38,409 nt of DNA from Gammaproteobacteria bacterium (lineage in GTDB: Bacteria > Pseudomonadota > Gammaproteobacteria > Enterobacterales > Psychrobiaceae): contig JABSRU010000039.1 in the NCBI GenBank assembly GCA_013214965.1, forward strand, positions 1 to 38,409, read 5' to 3'. Shown here in pieces: positions 32,987-38,409 of the stretch. Position 1 is the stretch's first letter; the number at the start of each line of letters is the position of its first letter. The position numbers were made by a program, and so were the translations under genes. The notes under the pieces are model-generated. The model made no database searches. It was given only the letters and a program-made list of their open reading frames with translations, and had not been told where the DNA came from.

Positions 32987-33793
32987 ATGACTAATTCCCT
33001 AACACCTAACTTAGCAACCTATGTCGCAACAAGTATTGATCAACGGGGCATCGCGACCGTGACCATGGATCGCCGCGAGGTCCATAATGCTTTTGACGAT
33101 GTAATGATCAAACAACTGATTACTACTTTTGCCCAATTAAAAGCCGATGATAATGTCCACGCTGTGATTCTTCGCGCCAACGGCAAAAACTTTTCTGCTG
33201 GCGCCGATCTTAATTGGATGCGGGCGATGGCTGACAAGGATTATCAGGAAAATCTTGATGATGCATCGATTCTCGCGCAATTAATGGCTGACATTAACTT
33301 TTTTCCGAAGCCAACCATTGCCCTAGTGCAAGGTGCAGCCTTCGGTGGTGCCGTTGGCCTAATCGCCTGTTGTGATATCGCGCTAGCAACACCACGAGCG
33401 AGTTTTTGTTTAAGCGAAGTTAAAATTGGCTTAATTCCTGCTGTCATTAGTCCCTATGTGGTGGCAGCGATTGGCGAGCGCCAATCGCGTCGTTACTTTT
33501 TAACTGCTGAGCGTTTTAAAGCGGATGCCGCCTTAACGTTTGGGCTCATTCACGAGATTAGTGATGATCTCGATGCGGTCGCCGCCCCCATTATTGATGC
33601 ACTATTGGCGAACAGCCCAGCGGCCATGAGCGCCGCTAAAGAGCTGATTAATTTCGTTAGCTTTGCTGCCATCGACTCATCACTGATCTCTGGTACCGCC
33701 GAGCGCATTGCCGCAATACGCGTTTCAGATGAAGGCCAAGAAGGTCTCAGTGCATTTTTAGACAAGCGTCGTCCCTCTTGGATTAAGGAATAA
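32987..33793 (+). CDS. liuC: 3-Methylglutaconyl-CoA hydratase (crotonase family)
   Basis: A 268-aa crotonase-fold enzyme that hydrates 3-methylglutaconyl-CoA to HMG-CoA. The oxyanion-hole segments are NFSAGADLNWMRAM and GAAFGGAVGLIACCDIALA; the active-site region is FCLSEVKIGLIPAVISPYVV (acidic residue in SEVK), typical of the methylglutaconyl-CoA group. The frame opens GTG-ATG-ATG right at AGGAG; I chose the second ATG for spacing, and 32984 is possible. It lies between the two carboxylase subunits, the usual liu order. Confidence 0.9.
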   Translation: MTNSLTPNLATYVATSIDQRGIATVTMDRREVHNAFDDVMIKQLITTFAQLKADDNVHAVILRANGKNFSAGADLNWMRAMADKDYQENLDDASILAQLMADINFFPKPTIALVQGAAFGGAVGLIACCDIALATPRASFCLSEVKIGLIPAVISPYVVAAIGERQSRRYFLTAERFKADAALTFGLIHEISDDLDAVAAPIIDALLANSPAAMSAAKELINFVSFAAIDSSLISGTAERIAAIRVSDEGQEGLSAFLDKRRPSWIKE

Positions 33794-33797
33794 AGTT

Positions 33798-35801
33798 ATG
33801 TTTGACAAAATTCTCATTGCTAACCGTGGCGAAATCGCTTGTCGGATCATTGAAACCGCTCAAAAAATGGGTATTCGCTGTGTCGCGTTATATTCTGATG
33901 CAGATAAGAATGCCCGCCATGTCGCGATGGCCGATGAAGCCTTTCACATTGGACCATCACCGGCCAAAGATTCTTATTTACGAATGGATAAAATATTAGC
34001 CGCCGCTAAAGCATCAGGTGCCCAAGCGATTCACCCTGGCTATGGTTTCATGTCTGAAAATGTCGAATTTGCCCAAGCCTGTCAAGATCAGGGCGTGGTA
34101 TTTATTGGCCCTCCAGTGGGCGCTATTGATGCCATGGGCTCAAAAAGTGCCGCTAAAGTCATTATGGCCGACGCTGGTGTGCCATTAGTACCCGGCTATC
34201 ATGGTGATAATCAAGATCCAGCATTTTTAAAACAACAGTCAAGCGACATTGGTTACCCGCAACTCCTTAAAGCAGCCTATGGTGGCGGTGGTAAAGGGAT
34301 GCGAGTGGTCTGGAATTTAGATGAATTTGACACCGCGCTCAAAGCAACGAAGCGAGAAGCGATGGCAGGGTTTGGCAACGACAAAATGTTGATTGAACGT
34401 TATTTGACTAAACCTCGTCATGTCGAAATTCAAGTGTTTGCAGATAGCCACGGCAATTGTATTTACTTATCAGAGCGTGATTGTTCGATTCAGCGCCGTC
34501 ATCAAAAAGTGATTGAAGAAGCCCCAGCACCGAATATGCCAGCAGCGTTAAAAGTTGCGATGGGCGAAGCGGCCGTCGCGGCGGCCAAAGCAATTGACTA
34601 TGAGGGCGCTGGCACGGTTGAATTTTTATATGATGAAGACGGCTCGTTCTATTTCATGGAAATGAACACCCGTTTACAGGTTGAACATCCTGTAACTGAG
34701 ATGATCACCGGGCAAGATTTAGTGGCTTGGCAACTTAAGGTCGCCAATGGTGAAGTGCTGCCATTAACGCAAGAGCAAGTCACCGTTAACGGTCATTCGC
34801 TGGAAGTGCGTATTTATGCCGAAGATCCTGACAATGAGTTTTTACCCGCCACTGGCCAGCTCGATTATTTACGCCAGCCGCAACCCTCACGTCATGTCCG
34901 TGTCGATACCGGCGTTCGTCAAGATGATGAAGTCAGTAGTTTTTACGATCCGATGATCGCTAAATTAATTGTCTGGGATGAAACGCGTGAACTGGCCATT
35001 GCTCGAATGCTACGGGCATTAGACGATTACCGAATTAGTGGTTTAAAAACTAACCTTGGATTTTTAACCAATTTAGTTGCCGCACAACCCTTTAAGGATG
35101 CCGAGCTCGATACTGGTTTTATCGAAAAGCACCATGACTTGCTCTTTAGTCCAGCCAACGATACCTGTCATCGTGCTCTAGCCTTAGCTAGCTTGGCCAT
35201 ATTGCTCAAGCGACAAAAACAAGCGGTAGCGACCACCAGCCAAACCAATGATCCTTTTTCACCTTGGGCTGGCACTGATGGCTGGCGTTTAAATGAGCAA
35301 TCAAGCCATCAATTAGCGCTCGTCGATCTGCAAGACGTTACTCACCACATTGATGTTAAGCAATCAGGTGGCTGTTATCACTTTAATTTCGATGGCGTTG
35401 CGCTAATCGTGAATGGCCAGCTTAATGATGATCAATTGTCCGCGACCATTAACGGTCACAAAATCAACTTACTATTGGATCAAGACAGCCAAAATATCAC
35501 GCTGTTTATCAAACAAGACATTCATCGTTTTGCGATTCAAGGCCACGACTCACACTCTTTCGAAAGTGATGAGACCGAGTCAAAATTAACCGCACCAATG
35601 AACGGTACTATCGTCACGGTTGAATGTCGTAACGGTCAAGAGGTTAAAGCTGGCGATCCGTTAATGATTATGGAAGCGATGAAAATGGAATATACCATCA
35701 CAGCGCCTTATGATGGCACGGTCACTGAAATATTTTATCAGAGCGGCGACATGGTCAAAGATGGGGAATTACTGGTTGAACTAACAGCGCAGGAGTCGTG
35801 A
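33798..35801 (+). CDS. liuD: Methylcrotonyl-CoA carboxylase, biotin-containing subunit
   Basis: A 667-aa alpha subunit. The biotin carboxylase domain (1-450) has ILIANRGEIACRI, the ATP-grasp glycine loop AAYGGGGKGMRVV, the catalytic-site stretch VEIQVFADSHGNCIYLSERDCS, and MEMNTRLQVEHPVTE. A BT-like linker follows. The biotinyl domain ends the protein, with biotin attached to Lys629 in MEAMKMEY. It carboxylates its own biotin using ATP and bicarbonate, for transfer by the subunit at 31371. The stop codon touches the ATG of the next gene. Confidence 0.94.
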   Translation: MFDKILIANRGEIACRIIETAQKMGIRCVALYSDADKNARHVAMADEAFHIGPSPAKDSYLRMDKILAAAKASGAQAIHPGYGFMSENVEFAQACQDQGVVFIGPPVGAIDAMGSKSAAKVIMADAGVPLVPGYHGDNQDPAFLKQQSSDIGYPQLLKAAYGGGGKGMRVVWNLDEFDTALKATKREAMAGFGNDKMLIERYLTKPRHVEIQVFADSHGNCIYLSERDCSIQRRHQKVIEEAPAPNMPAALKVAMGEAAVAAAKAIDYEGAGTVEFLYDEDGSFYFMEMNTRLQVEHPVTEMITGQDLVAWQLKVANGEVLPLTQEQVTVNGHSLEVRIYAEDPDNEFLPATGQLDYLRQPQPSRHVRVDTGVRQDDEVSSFYDPMIAKLIVWDETRELAIARMLRALDDYRISGLKTNLGFLTNLVAAQPFKDAELDTGFIEKHHDLLFSPANDTCHRALALASLAILLKRQKQAVATTSQTNDPFSPWAGTDGWRLNEQSSHQLALVDLQDVTHHIDVKQSGGCYHFNFDGVALIVNGQLNDDQLSATINGHKINLLLDQDSQNITLFIKQDIHRFAIQGHDSHSFESDETESKLTAPMNGTIVTVECRNGQEVKAGDPLMIMEAMKMEYTITAPYDGTVTEIFYQSGDMVKDGELLVELTAQES

Positions 35802-36701
35802 ATGAATTTACCTAAATTCGTTAAAATTGTTGAAGTGGGCGCCCGTGATGGTCTCCAAAACGAGCAACGCGTGAGCCTTGAAGACAAAATAGCCTTAGTT
35901 AACGCTTTGAGTAAAACAGGACTTAAAGTGATTGAAACTGGCAGTTTTGTTTCACCTAAATGGGTGCCACAAATGAGTGACAGCAGTGAGCTGTTCGCTA
36001 AAATTGAACGTGCCGATGGCATTACCTATTCGGCATTAACCCCCAACTTAAAAGGGTTAGAAGCGGCGATTGCCGCAGGCGCCGATGAAGTGGCAGTATT
36101 TGGTGCCGCCTCTGAAGCCTTTAGTCAAAAGAATATTAATTGCAGTGTCGAAGAGTCATTAATCCGATTCGAACCCTTAATGGATCGTGCGCTTGAGGCT
36201 GGTTTACGAGTCCGTGGTTATGTTTCTTGTGTGGTCGGTTGCCCTTACGAGGGTGACATTGCGCCGCAAAAAGTAGCCCAGGTAGCCCAAAGGCTTTATC
36301 TAATGGGCTGTTATGAAATCAGCCTTGGCGATACCGTGGGGGTTGGCACGCCATTGGCTGTCACGGCGATGCTTGAAGAAGTCATAAAAGTAGTACCTGT
36401 TGATAAAATAGCGGTACACTTTCATGATACCTATGGTCAAGCTTTAGCCAACATTTATTGCGCACTACAACTTGGGATTAGCGTGGTCGATAGCGCCGTT
36501 GCAGGTTTAGGCGGTTGTCCCTATGCTAAAGGCGCATCGGGTAATGTTGCGACCGAAGAGCTGGTTTATATGCTCAACGGCTTAGGGATTATCAGCGGGG
36601 TCGACCTTAACTTATTAGCTAAAGCAGGCTGGCAGATCAGCGCTGCTCTAGGCAAAGTACCAAATTCAAAAGTGTCATTGGCACTCAAATCGCAACAATA
36701 A
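35802..36701 (+). CDS. liuE: Hydroxymethylglutaryl-CoA lyase
   Basis: A 299-aa TIM-barrel lyase that splits HMG-CoA into acetyl-CoA and acetoacetate. Motifs: [12 protein letters not shown] at the N-terminus, [17 protein letters not shown], metal ligands in [13 protein letters not shown], and the catalytic-cysteine signature [18 protein letters not shown]. Ends with the family's usual length. The gene starts directly after the liuD stop (TGA-ATG). It produces the substrate of the CoA-transferase encoded next. Confidence 0.94.
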   Translation: MNLPKFVKIVEVGARDGLQNEQRVSLEDKIALVNALSKTGLKVIETGSFVSPKWVPQMSDSSELFAKIERADGITYSALTPNLKGLEAAIAAGADEVAVFGAASEAFSQKNINCSVEESLIRFEPLMDRALEAGLRVRGYVSCVVGCPYEGDIAPQKVAQVAQRLYLMGCYEISLGDTVGVGTPLAVTAMLEEVIKVVPVDKIAVHFHDTYGQALANIYCALQLGISVVDSAVAGLGGCPYAKGASGNVATEELVYMLNGLGIISGVDLNLLAKAGWQISAALGKVPNSKVSLALKSQQ

Positions 36702-36718
36702 ATGTTAAGGAGAAGACA

Positions 36719-37420
36719 GTGGCAGGTTTAAATAAAGTAGTTAATAGCTACGAAGAAGCACTAGCAGGTCTGACCGATGACATGACCTTAATGGTCGGTG
36801 GCTTCGGTTTATGTGGTATTCCAGAAAATCTTATTACGACCATGCGCGACATGGGCGTGAAAGGCTTAACCTGTATTTCCAATAATGCCGGCGTTGACGA
36901 TTTTGGTTTAGGCTTATTATTGCAACAAAAACAAATCAAAAAGATTTATGCCTCTTATGTGGGTGAGAATGCACTATTTGAACAACAAATGCTGTCGGGC
37001 GAATTAGAAGTCATTTTAACCCCACAAGGTACCTTGGCCGAAAAAATTCGTGCCGGTGGCGCTGGTATTCCTGCCTTTTTTACCGCTACAGGCTATGGCA
37101 CGCCAGTCGCAGAAGGTAAAGAAACTCGTGAAATCGACGGCCGTCATTACGTGCTAGAATCTGCATTAACCGCTGATTTTGCATTAATAAAAGCATGGAA
37201 AGCCGATACCATGGGCAATTTAGTGTATCGCAACACTGCGATGAATTTTAATCCAATGATGGCAACCGCCGGTAAAATCACCGTGGTAGAAGTCGAAGAG
37301 ATTGTCGCCGCTGGCGAACTCGACCCTCATCACATTCATACCCCTGGTATTTATGTGAATCGAGTGATCAAGGGTACTTTTGAAAAGCGCATTGAGCAAC
37401 GTACAGTGAAGGCGGGATAA
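36719..37420 (+). CDS. atoD: 3-Oxoacid CoA-transferase, subunit A
   Basis: A 233-aa alpha subunit of a family I CoA-transferase. It carries the glycine loop [29 protein letters not shown], and [19 protein letters not shown]. With subunit B it moves CoA from a donor (succinyl-CoA or acetyl-CoA) to acetoacetate, turning the product of the HMG-CoA lyase into acetoacetyl-CoA. The start is GTG with AAGGAG 9 nt upstream. Succinyl-CoA versus acetyl-CoA preference (ScoA versus AtoD naming) cannot be settled from sequence. Confidence 0.9.
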   Translation: MAGLNKVVNSYEEALAGLTDDMTLMVGGFGLCGIPENLITTMRDMGVKGLTCISNNAGVDDFGLGLLLQQKQIKKIYASYVGENALFEQQMLSGELEVILTPQGTLAEKIRAGGAGIPAFFTATGYGTPVAEGKETREIDGRHYVLESALTADFALIKAWKADTMGNLVYRNTAMNFNPMMATAGKITVVEVEEIVAAGELDPHHIHTPGIYVNRVIKGTFEKRIEQRTVKAG

Positions 37421-37423
37421 GAC

Positions 37424-38083
37424 ATGGCATTATCAAGAGAACAAATTGCACAACGCATTGCACAAGAGCTGCAAGATGGTTACTACGTTAACCTAGGTAT
37501 TGGTATTCCAACCCTAGTGGCTAATTATATTCCTGACGATATCGAAGTGATGTTGCAATCGGAAAATGGCTTACTGGGCATGGGGCAATTCCCGACCGAA
37601 GAAAATGTCGACGCCGATTTAATTAACGCCGGTAAGCAAACCGTCACTATGGCAACGGGCGCTTCGTTATTTTCATCGGCCGAAAGCTTTGCGATGATCC
37701 GCGGCGGTCATGTTGACTTAACCGTGCTTGGTGCATTTGAAGTCGATGTTAGTGGTAATATCGCATCATGGATGATCCCAGGTAAATTAATTAAAGGGAT
37801 GGGCGGCGCAATGGACCTGGTGGCTGGTGCCGAAAACATCGTGGTGACGATGATGCATGCGGACAAAAAAGGCAATTCTAAGCTGCTTTCCAGCTGTACT
37901 TTGCCATTAACGGGTTGTCAGTGTATCAAGAAGGTCGTTACCGACTTAGCGGTACTTGAAATCAAAGATGGGGCATTTCACTTACTTGAACGTGCCCCCG
38001 ATGTTAGCGTCGCGGAAATTATCGAAAAAACTGCCGGTAAACTTATCGTGCCCGACGACGTGCCCGTGATGAAACTTAACTAG
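37424..38083 (+). CDS. atoA: 3-Oxoacid CoA-transferase, subunit B
   Basis: A 219-aa beta subunit. It contains the catalytic glutamate in LQSENGLLGMG, which forms the glutamyl-CoA intermediate, plus VNLGIGIPTLVANY at the N-terminus, RGGHVDLTVLGAFEVD, and the SCTLPLTGCQCIKKVVTDLAV stretch near the C-terminus. It follows subunit A by 3 nt and is the last gene of the liu operon, with a terminator directly downstream. Named for its partner; ScoB is the alternative name. Confidence 0.9.
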   Translation: MALSREQIAQRIAQELQDGYYVNLGIGIPTLVANYIPDDIEVMLQSENGLLGMGQFPTEENVDADLINAGKQTVTMATGASLFSSAESFAMIRGGHVDLTVLGAFEVDVSGNIASWMIPGKLIKGMGGAMDLVAGAENIVVTMMHADKKGNSKLLSSCTLPLTGCQCIKKVVTDLAVLEIKDGAFHLLERAPDVSVAEIIEKTAGKLIVPDDVPVMKLN

Positions 38084-38094
38084 TGAGCACAATG

Positions 38095-38118
38095 AAGCCC
38101 AGCCTGATGCTGGGTTTT
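38095..38118 (+). terminator. Intrinsic terminator of the liu operon
   Basis: CCCAGC-ctgat-GCTGGG (38098-38114), extended by A/T pairs and followed by TTTT, starts 12 nt after the last stop codon. Confidence 0.85.
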
Positions 38119-38169
38119 AAATTTGCCTATCAAAAACACAAAAAATCATGTGTATTTTTCAGCCATCAC

Positions 38170-38350
38170 TTGATTTATTTTTTATATTCTATATAGTACC
38201 CGCCAGCAAATAAAGAAAGCCTTTTGTTTACATTCTCCATTTCGTTGTTTTATTAATAATGCCTCGCTCTGTAGTTTTTAAGTTCCAGTCTGTTTTTACG
38301 CTATTCAGCCTATTTAAGGCAATTTTATATTTAAATTACAGGATATTATT
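38170..38350 (+). promoter_or_regulatory. Promoter and long leader of a cold-shock gene
   Basis: TTGATT (38170-38175) and TATAGT (38192-38197) with a 16-bp spacer give a plausible promoter about 150 nt before the ATG. The resulting long, T-rich leader, containing a small GCC/GGC hairpin near 38310, fits cspA-type genes, whose leaders control stability and translation in the cold. I do not see a clear copy of the E. coli cold box. Confidence 0.5.
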
Positions 38351-38409
38351 ATGTCAAATAAAGTACAAGGAACCGTTAAGTGGTTCAACGAATCTAAAGG
38401 TTTTGGTTT
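38351..38409 (+). CDS. Cold-shock protein (CspA family), 5' part only
   Basis: The first 19 codons and part of the next: MSNKVQGTVKWFNESKGFG, followed by the first two bases of a Phe codon. This is the start of a cold-shock domain: the K-W-F-N segment and the beginning of the RNP1 motif (K-G-F-G-F). Such proteins of about 70 aa bind single-stranded RNA and melt structure. The ATG has AGGA 9 nt before it. Cut off by the window edge, so the full length and paralogue identity are unknown. Confidence 0.9.
   Translation, partial: MSNKVQGTVKWFNESKGFG

Noticed and set aside
1-38409. CRISPR array, tRNA or rRNA genes
   Set aside because: No regularly spaced direct repeats and no tRNA- or rRNA-like segments were seen on reading both strands; no covariance search could be run.

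Overview
The window looks like chromosome of a marine gammaproteobacterium, most likely Shewanella or a close relative. The reasons are a moderately AT-rich composition, a complete liu (leucine/isovalerate degradation) operon in the liuR-ABCDE-atoDA order, a small RSRNW-motif protein family I associate with Shewanella/Vibrio, a subtilase, and a CspA-type gene. Genus assignment is inference; there is no rRNA or tRNA in the window.

Left edge (1-1566): decayed DNA. It holds nested inverted repeats, a zinc-ribbon gene broken by one frameshift, and a minus-strand relic of a group II intron (frameshifted reverse-transcriptase fragments with an internal deletion, followed by recognisable domain V/VI).

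Centre (1567-23697): a Wzx/Wzy-type exopolysaccharide locus with the gene set of the Vibrio fischeri syp biofilm locus, in a different order and under an unusual control module. A periplasmic binding protein, a histidine kinase and a sigma-54 response regulator (SypG type) come first. The biosynthetic block follows: GT, GT, GT, flippase, polymerase/ligase, GT, Wzz, GT, GT2, initiating sugar transferase (SypH-R-like, no SypM). Last is a block of STAS protein, OmpA-like lipoprotein, Wza-like SLBB exporter, degenerate BY-kinase-like ATPase, and a response regulator with a degenerate HD-GYP domain (first four SypA-D-like). Three sigma-54 (-24/-12) promoters lie at 6253, 12598 and 18256, in front of the three transcription blocks. 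Each has a near-identical 13-bp palindrome (TTGCAA-N-TTGCAA type) 92-102 bp upstream of its -12 base. The reading is: ligand, binding protein, kinase, enhancer-binding regulator, three coordinated EPS transcripts. That circuit is the most interesting system in the window.

Right half (23698-38409): a secreted S8 subtilase with a PA insert (minus strand), a structured repeat-like element, an RSRNW-family gene and a propionyl-CoA-synthetase-type gene (both minus). The divergent liuR-liuABCDE-atoDA operon (plus) converts isovaleryl-CoA to acetyl-CoA and acetoacetate and reactivates acetoacetate. An 11-bp sequence TTACCTTAACG occurs upstream of prpE, liuR and liuA and is the likely LiuR operator. 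A terminator closes the operon, and the window ends inside a cold-shock gene with a long leader.
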